Program-made: the position numbers and the translations under genes
Part shown: positions 34,830-42,649 of the stretch, piece after piece
Position numbering within the stretch: position 1 is the stretch's first letter
Layout: every line of letters begins with the position of its first letter
Assembly: GCF_900230195.1 (NCBI RefSeq)
Contig: NZ_OCNE01000016.1
Location: 62,001 to 126,000 of the forward strand
Direction of reading: 5' to 3'
Length of the DNA: 64,000 bases
DNA from: Streptomyces zhaozhouensis
GTDB taxonomy: Bacteria > Actinomycetota > Actinomycetes > Streptomycetales > Streptomycetaceae
Notes under the pieces: model-generated
The model's input: only the letters and a program-made list of their open reading frames with translations
Told to the model about the DNA's origin: nothing
The model's database searches: none

Positions 34830-35435
34830 GTGACGCCCCTGCTCGCCGCCGTCGCCACCGGTGTGACGCTGCTGGCGCTGCTGGCCGGCTGCGCCGCGCA
34901 TCTGAGCCGACCCCGCACGCTCCCCGACGCGCTCACCGCCCACGGCCTGCTGCCGCGCCGCGCCGTGGTGCCGGCAGCGCGAGCCGTCACGGCGGCCGAG
35001 GGGCTGCTCGTGCTGGCCGGGACCACCGCTCTGCTGACCAGTGAACGAGCCCTGCTGGCAGCCGTGTTGACCACGGCCACGGCACTGTTTACCAGCTACG
35101 CCCTCTACACCCGCCGCGCCCTGGCCCATGGTCGTGGCGGCCCCTGCGGCTGCTCACGCGCCGAGGTGCCGCTCAGCGGCTGGGTCGTCGGCCGGGCCTG
35201 GGCGTTCGCCGCGTCGGCCCTCCTCGGCGCCGCACTCGCCGCCGGGTCCGCGGCACCCCCCGAGGGCGCCGCGCGGTGGGCGGTCGCGGCGCTGGCCGCC
35301 TCGGCGCTGACCGCCCTGCTGTGGACGCTGCCCGCCGCCATGGTCTCCCCTGACGCCGGTCGGCAGGGACACCACCGTCCGCCCCCTCACCCGTCCCCCG
35401 CCCGCCCCCTGGCCGCCGCCGAAGGAGGCCGCTGA
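34830..35435 (+). CDS. MauE-like membrane protein
   Basis: A 201-residue membrane protein starting at a GTG eight bases after the previous stop, probably by coupled translation. Four hydrophobic segments are seen. The loop after the third reads GRGGPCGCSRAEVPLSGWVVGRAW, the PCGC pattern typical of MauE proteins, which are needed with MauD for disulfide formation and folding of the methylamine dehydrogenase light chain. A further Cys lies in the first helix (LLAGCAAHL). It likely relays thiol redox equivalents across the membrane to the thioredoxin encoded next. Confidence 0.75.
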   Translation: MTPLLAAVATGVTLLALLAGCAAHLSRPRTLPDALTAHGLLPRRAVVPAARAVTAAEGLLVLAGTTALLTSERALLAAVLTTATALFTSYALYTRRALAHGRGGPCGCSRAEVPLSGWVVGRAWAFAASALLGAALAAGSAAPPEGAARWAVAALAASALTALLWTLPAAMVSPDAGRQGHHRPPPHPSPARPLAAAEGGR

Positions 35436-35437
35436 CC

Positions 35438-35974
35438 GTGGACTTCACCACCAGCGCCCTGATCCTCTCCTGGGTCGCCATCGCCCTGCTCGCCCTGGTG
35501 GTCTCCGGACTGGTCAGGCAGGTTCACCAGCTCTCCAGGGGCGGCCCCGTCCGCGCCCCCGGACGGTTGGGCGTCCCCCCGGGCAGCAGCGCGCCGGGCG
35601 CCGACGAACTGCTCGCCCCCGACGTGCTGGCCGAGGGCCGCGAGACCCTGCTGCTCTTCCTCAGCGCCGAGTGCCGCACCTGCGCCGAGGTGCTGGCCGA
35701 GGCCGCGAGGCCGGGCACCGCGCCCGCCGTGCGCGCGGTCTACGCGGGCGACGCCCCCGCGCCCGGGGACGCGGCGGACACCGCGGGCGTACCCGTTACC
35801 GAGCGCCGCCCCGACCTCTTCACCGCCTACGACGCGATCGCCACACCGTTCGCCGTCCTCGTCGGCCCCAGCGGCCATGTCACGCGGAGCGAACCGCTCG
35901 GCTCCGCCGCCGCGTTGCGCGAACTGCTCGCCTCCGCCGCACCCCACCGACCCAGCCAGCCGAGGAGCGCGTGA
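35438..35974 (+). CDS. MauD/TlpA-like membrane-anchored thioredoxin
   Basis: A 178-residue protein with an excellent AAGGAGG site. The N-terminal helix (residues 6-26) anchors it, leaving a thioredoxin-like domain outside. The active motif is ECRTC (Cys near 69 and 72), following LLLFLSAECRTCAEV, and the cis-Pro region is ATPFAVLVGPSG. This matches MauD, the disulfide partner of the MADH light chain. Its stop codon overlaps the start of the Cys-rich gene, so donor and likely substrate are made together. Confidence 0.78.
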   Translation: MDFTTSALILSWVAIALLALVVSGLVRQVHQLSRGGPVRAPGRLGVPPGSSAPGADELLAPDVLAEGRETLLLFLSAECRTCAEVLAEAARPGTAPAVRAVYAGDAPAPGDAADTAGVPVTERRPDLFTAYDAIATPFAVLVGPSGHVTRSEPLGSAAALRELLASAAPHRPSQPRSA

Positions 35975-36894
35975 TGACCAGCCTCGACCAGGTTCCCCAG
36001 CTGCGCCGCGCCGGCAACGCCGACCGGCCGAAACGCCGCCCCCGCGTCTCCTCGCTGCCGAGCTTCGCCCCGCGACGCCGCACCGTCCTCCAGTCGGCCA
36101 CCGTCGTCGGCTTCGCCACGCTCGGCGTCTTCGGTCCGGCGAGGCAGGCCTACGCCGACGGCTACGACATCTGGACCGGCGACTGCCCCTCCTACGCGTC
36201 CGAGCACGACTGCTCCCCCGGCTGCGGCCCCAGCACCGTGCACGCCGCCGCCTGCGAGACCAGTGGTCAGTACGAGGGCTTCCACCGCAACGACGGCGTC
36301 ACCTGGACGCTGCGCCCCAACCAGTGCTACTCCGGGTCCTACGACGGCTGGCTGTGGGCGTTCAGCGGCGCCTGTGGTGCCTGCGGCTGCGGTATCGAAC
36401 GACGCTGCCACGACGGCTACTTCAACTCCGGCTCCGGCTGGGTGCGGTCCATCTGCCGCTGGACGACCGACTGCGGCTGCGAGGGCACCGTCACGTGGCC
36501 GACACTCCAGAACGGCTCACGCGGGCCGGACGTCCATACCGCGCAACATCTGGTCAGCCACCACGGCTTTACCACCGAACCGGACGGGATCTTCGGCCCG
36601 AACACGGCGACCGCCGTCGAGAACTTCCAGGAGTCCGCCGGCCTGACCGCCAGCGGAACCGTCGACCCGACCACCTGGACCCACCTGGTCGTCACCGTCC
36701 GCCAGGGCGACAACGGAGAGGCTGTCAGCGGGGCCCAGCGGCAACTGGTCAAGCACGGCTACCCCCTGACCGTGGACGGCGCCTTCGGGGCGCTGACCGC
36801 CGAGGCCGCACGGGAGTTCCAGCGCGGGGCCGGCCTGACCGTGGACGGCATCGTCGGTCAGCAGACCTGGCGCACCCTCGTCGGCGGGGCCTGA
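35974..36894 (+). CDS. Tat-exported MADH light chain-like Cys-rich protein with two peptidoglycan-binding domains
   Basis: A 306-residue protein; GAGGAG precedes the ATG. A Tat-type signal (RRRTVLQ at 34-40, hydrophobic to 60) is followed by a compact domain (63-170) with 12 Cys at 71, 80, 84, 94, 118, 134, 137, 139, 145, 161, 167 and 169. The light chain of methylamine dehydrogenase also has 12 Cys in six disulfides, a Tat-like signal, and MauE/MauD as helpers. Trp111 (VTW before CYS) and Trp163 (CRWTTDC) are 52 apart, close to the 51 between the two TTQ tryptophans of MauA. Two PG_binding_1 domains follow (about 174-237 and 241-305). Whether a TTQ cofactor forms is unknown; no mauG or heavy-chain gene is seen. 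Confidence 0.72.
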   Translation: MTSLDQVPQLRRAGNADRPKRRPRVSSLPSFAPRRRTVLQSATVVGFATLGVFGPARQAYADGYDIWTGDCPSYASEHDCSPGCGPSTVHAAACETSGQYEGFHRNDGVTWTLRPNQCYSGSYDGWLWAFSGACGACGCGIERRCHDGYFNSGSGWVRSICRWTTDCGCEGTVTWPTLQNGSRGPDVHTAQHLVSHHGFTTEPDGIFGPNTATAVENFQESAGLTASGTVDPTTWTHLVVTVRQGDNGEAVSGAQRQLVKHGYPLTVDGAFGALTAEAAREFQRGAGLTVDGIVGQQTWRTLVGGA

Positions 36895-36897
36895 GCC

Positions 36898-37659
36898 TTG
36901 GGACATGTCGAGGCAGCCCCGGCGACGCCCGCGTGGCGCCGCCGGGTGACCGACCCGGCGGTTCCGGTGCTCGTGCTGGTCCTCGGCGCGGTCGCCACCA
37001 GTTGGTACGCGCCCGTGCTGACCTGGACGGTGCTCGGCGGGTTGGCCGGCTACGCGCTCTCCGGTTCCGTTTGAACGCGCAACAGCGCGCACGCGCTTGC
37101 CTCGCCAGGTTGGCGGGCCGTACACCGACAGACCACCGTCCTGGGGGTCTTCTCCACCGGGCTGCTGCTCGGCGCCCTGCTCTCCGCGCTCGTACTGTGG
37201 CTCGTCTCCGGGCTGGTCGCGCCGGTCCCCGCGGGGTGGCGCGCCGCGGCGACGGTCGGCTTCGCGCTGCTGGCCGTGGCACGCGACGCGGGACTGCTCC
37301 CCCGCCTGAGGCTGCCGCAGAACGCCCGGCAGGTGCCGCAGGACGTCCTGCAACGCGACCTGGCACGCGGCGCGCTCCAGTTCGGCTTCGAGATGGGCAC
37401 CGGTGTGCGCACCTACGTGTCGGCGAGCCTGCCGTACGCCCTCGCCCTCGCGGTGCCGCTGGCGAACGACGTCGGGGTGGCGCTGCTGGCGGGTCTCGGC
37501 TTCGCGCTGGGCCGCGCGGCCACGCCGACGCTGCGGTTCGCCTCCGGCACGGGCGAGGAGTGGGACGACCGGCTGATCGACCGCCTCCCCCTGCTCACCA
37601 CCGGCGCGTCGACCGCTGCCGCGGTGGCGTGGTCGGTGCTGGCGCTGCGCGCCTGGTAG
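36898..37659 (+). CDS. Candidate membrane selenoprotein (in-frame TGA at 37072-37074 read as Sec)
   Basis: From the TTG at 36898 (three bases after the previous stop) the frame runs 253 residues to TAG with one internal TGA, codon 59. The part before has two hydrophobic segments and ends YALSGSV; the part after begins TRNSAHALASPGW and has several more segments plus a conserved-looking QVPQDV and GTGVRTYV region. Codon bias stays coding-like on both sides, and no ATG, GTG or TTG occurs in frame between the TGA and a GTG at 37276 that would cut a membrane helix. A hairpin follows the TGA at SECIS distance. There are no Cys residues. By the positive-inside rule the Sec loop faces the cytoplasm. 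If the TGA is a true stop, this would be a 58-residue protein plus a broken gene. Confidence 0.55.
37072..37074 (+). other. Proposed UGA selenocysteine codon
   Basis: The only stop-type codon within the frame 36898-37656. The tRNA-Sec and selD genes are about 4.1-4.4 kb upstream on the same replicon. Confidence 0.5.
37101..37117 (+). promoter_or_regulatory. Putative bacterial SECIS hairpin
   Basis: CTCGCC pairs with GGCGGG (six pairs, one of them U-G) around the loop AGGTT. The loop starts 32 bases after the TGA, inside the 16-37 range known for bacterial SECIS elements. A G is in the first two loop positions, as the consensus requires. The loop resembles the AGGUCU loop of E. coli fdhF. A second, closer hairpin CGCGC-AACA-GCGCG (37076-37089) might compete. 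Confidence 0.5.
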
Positions 37660-37816
37660 CCGGCCGGGCGGCGGAACGACGGCACCGGCCCGCGCCGCGC
37701 GCGGGCCCGCCAGAGGCCGCGTGCCGGTGGGTGCCGCGTCCGGGTCGGGGGCCGCGTCCGGGCCGGGGGCCGCCGTCCGGGCGGGACTGTCAGTGCCGCG
37801 TGGCAGACTCCGGCGC

Positions 37817-38296
37817 ATGGTCGAACACATGGCACGCGCCCCGGAAGTGCGGTTGCGCGAGGTGGAGGATGCTGACCTGGAGGTGTTTCTCGCCCAGGAG
37901 CACGACCCGGAGGCCGCGCGGCGGTCCCGCTTCCCGCCGCGGGAGCGGGAGCGGTTCCTCCGGCACTGGCGCACCAACGTCCTGGGCGCACCCGGGGTGT
38001 TCGTGCGCGCGGTGACCGTCGACGGACGGCTGGCGGGGAACGTGGTCGCCTGGTGGGACGGCGAGCGCCGCTTCCTCGGGTACTGGCTGGGCCGCGAGTT
38101 CTGGGGGCGGGGCGTCGGCACCCGCGCGGTGGCCCTCTTCCTGGAGCGGGAGCGGCACCGGCCGCTGCACGCCGACCCGCATGTGGGGAACGTCGGCTCG
38201 GTGCGCCTGCTGGAGCGGCTCGGCTTCCGCGAGGCGGGCCGGGAGGGCGAGGGCGACGAGGCGCACGTGCTGCTGGTGCTGGACGGGGAGGAGTGA
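37817..38296 (+). CDS. GNAT-family N-acetyltransferase
   Basis: A 159-residue acetyltransferase of the RimJ/RimL-like GNAT group. The acetyl-CoA loop is visible as GREFWGRGVGTRAVALFL, and NVGSVRLLERLGFREAG is the C-terminal family signature. The ATG at 37817 has no clear ribosome site; another ATG four codons later (37829) is equally possible. It is separated from the cluster before it by about 160 bases and is probably unrelated. Confidence 0.82.
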   Translation: MVEHMARAPEVRLREVEDADLEVFLAQEHDPEAARRSRFPPRERERFLRHWRTNVLGAPGVFVRAVTVDGRLAGNVVAWWDGERRFLGYWLGREFWGRGVGTRAVALFLERERHRPLHADPHVGNVGSVRLLERLGFREAGREGEGDEAHVLLVLDGEE

Positions 38297-38365
38297 GCGG
38301 GCGCCGCGCCGGAGAGTGAGAGGGCGCGCACCGCGCGGAAGCGGGCGCGGGGGCGCCGTGGGGGG

Positions 38366-38890
38366 TCAGTGCGCCGGCCCGGAGGGGGACAGCGTGCGCC
38401 GGGTGGCCTCCGCGCGGAGGCGTTCCAGGAGGTGGGCCTGGCGTTCCGCCCGCGTGAGAAGCATCCGCACCTCGGCCGCCCGGCCGGTGGCCGCGATCTG
38501 CGGCAGCGCGGCCAGGGCACGCCACAGCGCGGCCTTGCCCTGCACGCCCAGCAGCATGGCCTCCAGTTCCACCACGTCGCGTGCCTCCGCCGTGCGCAGC
38601 AGCCGCCCGTTGGGCTTCAGCCGGCCGAGCCGTTCGGCAAGAACGGCGCCGAGCGCCAGGGACCGGCGCGGGGAGACGCCCAACTCCCGCATCAGCGTGC
38701 GCAGTCGGGCGCGGTCGTCGCGCACCTCGGCCGCCAGGGCCGTCAGTTCGTCGGCCGCCGCCGGGGCGGGGCGGTGGCGGGCCAGTCGCCCGGCGAGCGC
38801 CACGCCCGCCGTGGCGCCGGCGAGGTGGTCGTTGAGGTAGACCGTCAGCGCTCGGCCGGAGGCCGGGGGGACATCGGCCACGTCGTTCAC
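38366..38890 (-). CDS. Helical protein of unknown function
   Basis: A 174-residue, Ala/Leu/Arg-rich protein, probably a four-helix bundle (helices around YLNDHLAGATAGVALAGRLA, LTALAAEVRDDRARLRTLMRELGV, and two later). It has no signal peptide or Cys. Bundles of this kind occur in ferritin-like and YciE-like proteins, but no metal ligands stand out. GGAGGG lies near the start; a GTG at 38881 is an alternative to 38890. Confidence 0.55.
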   Translation of the reverse strand: MNDVADVPPASGRALTVYLNDHLAGATAGVALAGRLARHRPAPAAADELTALAAEVRDDRARLRTLMRELGVSPRRSLALGAVLAERLGRLKPNGRLLRTAEARDVVELEAMLLGVQGKAALWRALAALPQIAATGRAAEVRMLLTRAERQAHLLERLRAEATRRTLSPSGPAH

Positions 38891-39402
38891 TCCCTCCGCC
38901 GTGGCGGGCCGGGTACCCCGTCGCGGCGGGCCCAACCCGACCGTCCGAGAGCGGGCCCCAATCGAGGCGTCCGAGGGCGGACCCCACCCGTAGCCGTCCG
39001 AGGAATCGCACGTCGCGGGGGTGCGCAGGGAAGCAGTGCACATGGAATGGGAAACGAAAAGGGAAAACGGCACCGAACACGCCTCCGGCCGTTTTCCGGC
39101 GGTTATCGATTTCCCCTGTCGGATGCGGGACCCGAAAAGTTCCCGGCCTTCGCCAACTTTCTCGGCCTTTCTTCCCGCCCCTTCTGCGAAGCGCCGCCAC
39201 CGGGGATCATCGCAGACGAAAGCGGGTGTGAGGCGGCGTAGACGCAAGGCGCCCAGGAAATTCCGGAACTCTCCACTTCGTCTTCCCCGTTGGGCACATC
39301 GTCGTTATTCTTCTGAGCCGGGAGCGTGGGGCCACGTTGTCGCCGCCGGTCACTCTTCACCGAGGGACCTCGCGGTGTGCCACTGGAAACTGGAGTTGTG
39401 TG
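38891..39402. other. 512-base gap upstream of the ferric-reductase-like gene
   Basis: No convincing gene. Base composition is less GC-rich than nearby, especially 39050-39310. It includes an inverted repeat at 39062-39097 and likely holds promoters for both divergent genes. A TATCGATTTC string near 39104 resembles half of the LacI operator at 52987 but is not a palindrome. Confidence 0.5.
39062..39097. promoter_or_regulatory. Inverted repeat GGAAAACGGC-N16-GCCGTTTTCC
   Basis: A perfect 10-bp inverted repeat about 305 bases before the ferric-reductase-like start. It could be an operator, an RNA structure or the terminator of an unseen upstream transcript; no T-run follows. Confidence 0.35.
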
Positions 39403-40566
39403 ATGGCTGAGGTCTCCGAATCGGCACCGTCCTCCGCCCCCGGGGCGAGAGGGCGCCGCACCGGGTTCGACTGGGCGGGGCTGCGCGCGGATCTGCGGGG
39501 GGCGGTGCCGGACGCGTCGTTGGCCCTGGTGCTCACGCTGTTGATCTACTGGCTGCTCTACGCACGGGTGGAGAGCGGCGCCTCGGCGACGATCAAGATC
39601 ATGCCGATGTTGGCGGACGCCGACAAGTACTGGATGTACTGGATGTGCCAGGCGTTCGGCTGGTCGGCGATGCTGTGGGCGTACATCACCGTCGCCTTCG
39701 GGCTGATGCGCTCCGGGCCACGGCCGCGCTGGCGCTGGCTGTCGGCGGCGCGACTGGAGAAGTGGCACAGGACCACCAGCCTGACCACCATCGGGCTGAT
39801 GTTCATGCACGCGTTCTTCTTCTTCACCGACCAGATCAGGGACAACCAGACCCGCTGGTCGTTCGGGCGCAGCGTGTGGACCGCGTTCGTCGACTCGTTC
39901 GTGCCGGGTGGCTACGCGACCGGCACGGGGCAGGTCGCGATACTCGTCGGGCTGCTCGCGCTCTATCTGGCGCTGCCGCTGGGCCTCGCGTTCTATCTGC
40001 GGAACCGCACGGGCTCCCGGATCTGGCTGGCGCTGCACCGGTTCGTCATCGTGGTCTACGTCCTCTCCATCTGGCACACCCTGCTCTACTCCAGCCAGGC
40101 GTGGTTCGACGGGCCGTTCAGGACCATGGTGTGGGCTCTGCAACTGCCGTTGGCGGGCCTGTTGTTGTGGCGGCTGATGGCGCCGGCCCGGCCGGGGGAA
40201 CGGCTGCGGTCGCGTCGGGACCACGCCGTGCCGTTCAGCGCGCGGCTCGCGGGGCGGGTCGTGGTCGGGGCGACGCTGGTGGGGCTGGCACTGGTGATCG
40301 TGACCGGGGTGGACGGTGGTCGTTCCCCGGACGGGGTGTCGGCCGCGCCGTGGCCTGACCAGTGGGTGCTCTGGTCAGGGCTGCTGGTCTTCACGGTGGC
40401 CGTGGTGGTCACCGTGCTGCGGCTGCGCGGTCGTGCCAGGCGCTCGCCGGGAGGGCGACCGGCGGCGCCGGGCGCCGGGGCCGAGACAGAGACCGGGGCC
40501 GGGACCGGGACCGGGACCGGGACGGAGACCGGGGAGCGTTCGCCGAGCCCGGTCGATCCGCGCTGA
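39403..40566 (+). CDS. Ferric reductase-like transmembrane heme protein
   Basis: A 387-residue membrane protein with about eight helices. GGAG precedes the ATG. Paired His residues on two helices (EKWHRTTSLTTIGLMFMHAFF and LALHRFVIVVYVLSIWHTLLY) fit the bis-heme core of the ferric reductase/YedZ-like family. There is no cytoplasmic FAD/NAD(P) domain, so it needs an electron partner. The C-terminal 35 residues are low-complexity (Gly-Thr-Glu repeats from GGGACC hexamers). The next gene, an MFS transporter, overlaps its stop, so the pair probably acts together, perhaps in metal or siderophore handling. Confidence 0.75.
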   Translation: MAEVSESAPSSAPGARGRRTGFDWAGLRADLRGAVPDASLALVLTLLIYWLLYARVESGASATIKIMPMLADADKYWMYWMCQAFGWSAMLWAYITVAFGLMRSGPRPRWRWLSAARLEKWHRTTSLTTIGLMFMHAFFFFTDQIRDNQTRWSFGRSVWTAFVDSFVPGGYATGTGQVAILVGLLALYLALPLGLAFYLRNRTGSRIWLALHRFVIVVYVLSIWHTLLYSSQAWFDGPFRTMVWALQLPLAGLLLWRLMAPARPGERLRSRRDHAVPFSARLAGRVVVGATLVGLALVIVTGVDGGRSPDGVSAAPWPDQWVLWSGLLVFTVAVVVTVLRLRGRARRSPGGRPAAPGAGAETETGAGTGTGTGTETGERSPSPVDPR

Positions 40567-41780
40567 GCCCGCGCGCGGCGGCCGGGGCGACCGCGCGGGG
40601 GCGCCTGCTTTCCGGCCCCCCACTCGCCCTGCTGGTCGGCGGGTTCCTGGTCAACATCGGCACGTTCGCGGTCTACCCGTATCTGGCGGTGCTGCTGCGG
40701 GACCGGCTGGGCGTCGGGATGGCGACGGTCGGCGTGGTGTTGGGCCTCGCCACGCTGGTCCAGTTCGCGAGCGCGCCCTTCACCGCCGCGTTCGCCGAAC
40801 GGATGGGGCTGCGGCGGGCGTTGGTGCTGGCCACCGCGCTCTACACGGCCGGCGCCCTGACCTATCTGGCCGGGGTGCGGATCCCGGCGCTCACGGTGGT
40901 GGGGCTCTTCCTCAGCTGTGCGGCGGGCGCGCTCTACTCACCGGCCTACCGTTCCGCGCTGGTCAGGACGGGAGGCTTGGCGGAACGGCCGCGACTGGTC
41001 TCGGCCGGCAACGCGGCGGGCAACCTCGGCATCGCGCTCGGCCCGGTGGCCGGGGCGTTCTTTCTGCACCGGCCGAGCCTGCTCTTCGGGGTGACCAGCG
41101 TGCTCTACACGCTGCTCGCGGTCGGCCACCTGCTTCTGCGGCCGGGCTCGGCGCCCACACGGGCGACGGACGCCGAGCCGTTCCGCCGGGTGTTGCACGG
41201 GCTGGCGTGGGTGCCGTTCACGGTCACGGTGGTCACCCACTACCTTTACATGCAGTTTTACCAGTATCTGTCGGTCTTTGTGACCGGTCGGCTGCCGACC
41301 GCGGGCTACGGACTGGTCATGATGGGGTACTCCCTGGGGCTGGCCGTTCTCCAGCCACTGCTGGCCGCCCGGGTGGGCGCGGTCCGGCACACGGCGGCCA
41401 TGGTGGTGGGCTTCGGCTGCATGGCGGTGGGGCTGGGGGCGTTCGCCACCGGCGGGCCGGCGGGGGTCGCGGTCGGGGCGGCGGCGTTGAGTCTCGGCAC
41501 GGCGGTGCTCTTCCTGAAGAACGACCTGGAGGCGATCGCGCTCTCGGCGCGTTCGGTCACGGTCACCTTCGGACAGCAGCGACTGGCCGTCGGGATCGGT
41601 GCGTTGCTCAGCGGGGTGGTGGGCGGGGCGGCATACGGGTTCTTCGAACGCGCCGGTGTCGTCGAGGCGTTCTGGCTGAGCGCCGCCGCGCAGTGCGTGG
41701 TGCTGCCCCCGCTGGCGCTGCTGCTGGGCCGCCGGCTGGCCCGCCGCCGCCAGCCGGGTCCGGCCGACTCCGGTCAGTAG
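40563..41780 (+). CDS. MFS exporter, start uncertain
   Basis: A protein of about 405 residues with 12 membrane segments, beginning near LLSGPPLALLVGGFLVNIGTF. The intracellular loop motif after TM2 reads FAERMGLRRALV. No ATG, GTG or TTG lies at the expected place. The best candidate is a CTG at 40563 that overlaps the previous stop (CTGA); the nearest standard start, at 40362, would overlap the upstream gene by 205 bases. Cotranslation with the heme protein is likely. Substrate unknown. It faces the methyltransferase gene, and the ends overlap by seven bases. Confidence 0.78.
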   Translation: MSPRAAAGATARGRLLSGPPLALLVGGFLVNIGTFAVYPYLAVLLRDRLGVGMATVGVVLGLATLVQFASAPFTAAFAERMGLRRALVLATALYTAGALTYLAGVRIPALTVVGLFLSCAAGALYSPAYRSALVRTGGLAERPRLVSAGNAAGNLGIALGPVAGAFFLHRPSLLFGVTSVLYTLLAVGHLLLRPGSAPTRATDAEPFRRVLHGLAWVPFTVTVVTHYLYMQFYQYLSVFVTGRLPTAGYGLVMMGYSLGLAVLQPLLAARVGAVRHTAAMVVGFGCMAVGLGAFATGGPAGVAVGAAALSLGTAVLFLKNDLEAIALSARSVTVTFGQQRLAVGIGALLSGVVGGAAYGFFERAGVVEAFWLSAAAQCVVLPPLALLLGRRLARRRQPGPADSGQ

Positions 41781-42523
41781 ACCGGTTTCTGATATACCGT
41801 CACATACTCGCCCTCGCCCCGGAACGGCTCGCGGTGCCATCCGCCCCAGCGGTGGAGGCGTTCCAGCCCGGCCAGCCGCGCCATCAGGTCGAGTTCGCTC
41901 GGCCAGGCGTAGCGCATGAACGCGGGCGCCAACTTGATGCCGTCGTCGGTGATCAACACGTGCTGTCCCTCGAAGCGTTGCTCCACCGGGTCGTGGCGGA
42001 CCGCGGTGAGCCGCACATGGTCGAGCCCGACCTGGTGCGCCGCGACCCGCTGGTCGCGGTCGTAGCGCGCGACGTCGGGCATCGGGCACTCCAGCACGAA
42101 GCGTCCGCCGGGCAGCAGGCGGCGGGCGACGTTGGCGAAGCAGCGCACCTGCTCGTCCTGGGACATCAGGAAGAAGAAGGTGGAGAAGACCACGAAGACC
42201 ATCGCGAAGGAGGCGTCCGTCTCGGGCTCGACGTCCGCCATGTCCCCGATGGTGACGGGCACCTGATCACCTCCCGGCTTGGCGCGCAGCCGTTCCACCA
42301 TCGCCTCGGAGGCGTCGATGCCCCAGAGTTCGACGCCGCGCGCGGCCAGCGGGAGGGTGACCCGCCCGGTGCCCACGGCCAGTTCCAGGACCGGGCCCTC
42401 GGGCCCCTCGTCGATCAGCTCGGCCAGGCCGCGCACGGCGTCGCCGGGGTCGTTGGCGGAGTGCCACTCGTCGTACACGTCGGCGTTCAACTCGCCGTAG
42501 GTCTCCGGGCGCAGGGGGTCCAT
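41774..42523 (-). CDS. Class I SAM-dependent methyltransferase
   Basis: A 249-residue methyltransferase. GGAGAGGAA precedes the ATG. The SAM-binding motif I is VLELAVGTGRVTLPLA (near 45-60), followed by GIDASEAMVERL and a Phe-rich strand MVFVVFSTFFFLM in the motif II region. It resembles small-molecule O- or N-methyltransferases (Methyltransf_25 group). No biosynthetic context narrows the substrate. Confidence 0.85.
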   Translation of the reverse strand: MDPLRPETYGELNADVYDEWHSANDPGDAVRGLAELIDEGPEGPVLELAVGTGRVTLPLAARGVELWGIDASEAMVERLRAKPGGDQVPVTIGDMADVEPETDASFAMVFVVFSTFFFLMSQDEQVRCFANVARRLLPGGRFVLECPMPDVARYDRDQRVAAHQVGLDHVRLTAVRHDPVEQRFEGQHVLITDDGIKLAPAFMRYAWPSELDLMARLAGLERLHRWGGWHREPFRGEGEYVTVYQKPVY

Positions 42524-42649
42524 CGAGGGTTCCTCTCCGGTCGGCTCCGTGGTGCGCGACGACGTCGCACACCACAGGTCGGGCGGGTGGGCCGGTGAGT
42601 TCCCGGTCCACCCGCCCGTTTCCGCGCGACCGGAGGAGCGGCCGGAGGG

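Noticed and set aside
36892..36894. TGA between the Cys-rich protein and the candidate selenoprotein as a second Sec codon, since both genes share one frame
   Set aside because: The second peptidoglycan-binding domain is complete just before it, a TTG start follows three bases later, and no SECIS-like hairpin with a suitable loop is evident.
39100..39115. A further LacI operator (TATCGATTTC) before the ferric-reductase-like gene
   Set aside because: Only one half matches GAAATCGATTTC; it is not palindromic.
40480..40540. GGGACC hexamer repeat as a mobile-element end
   Set aside because: It is an in-frame Gly-Thr coding repeat at the 3' end of a gene, without inverted repeats or a transposase.
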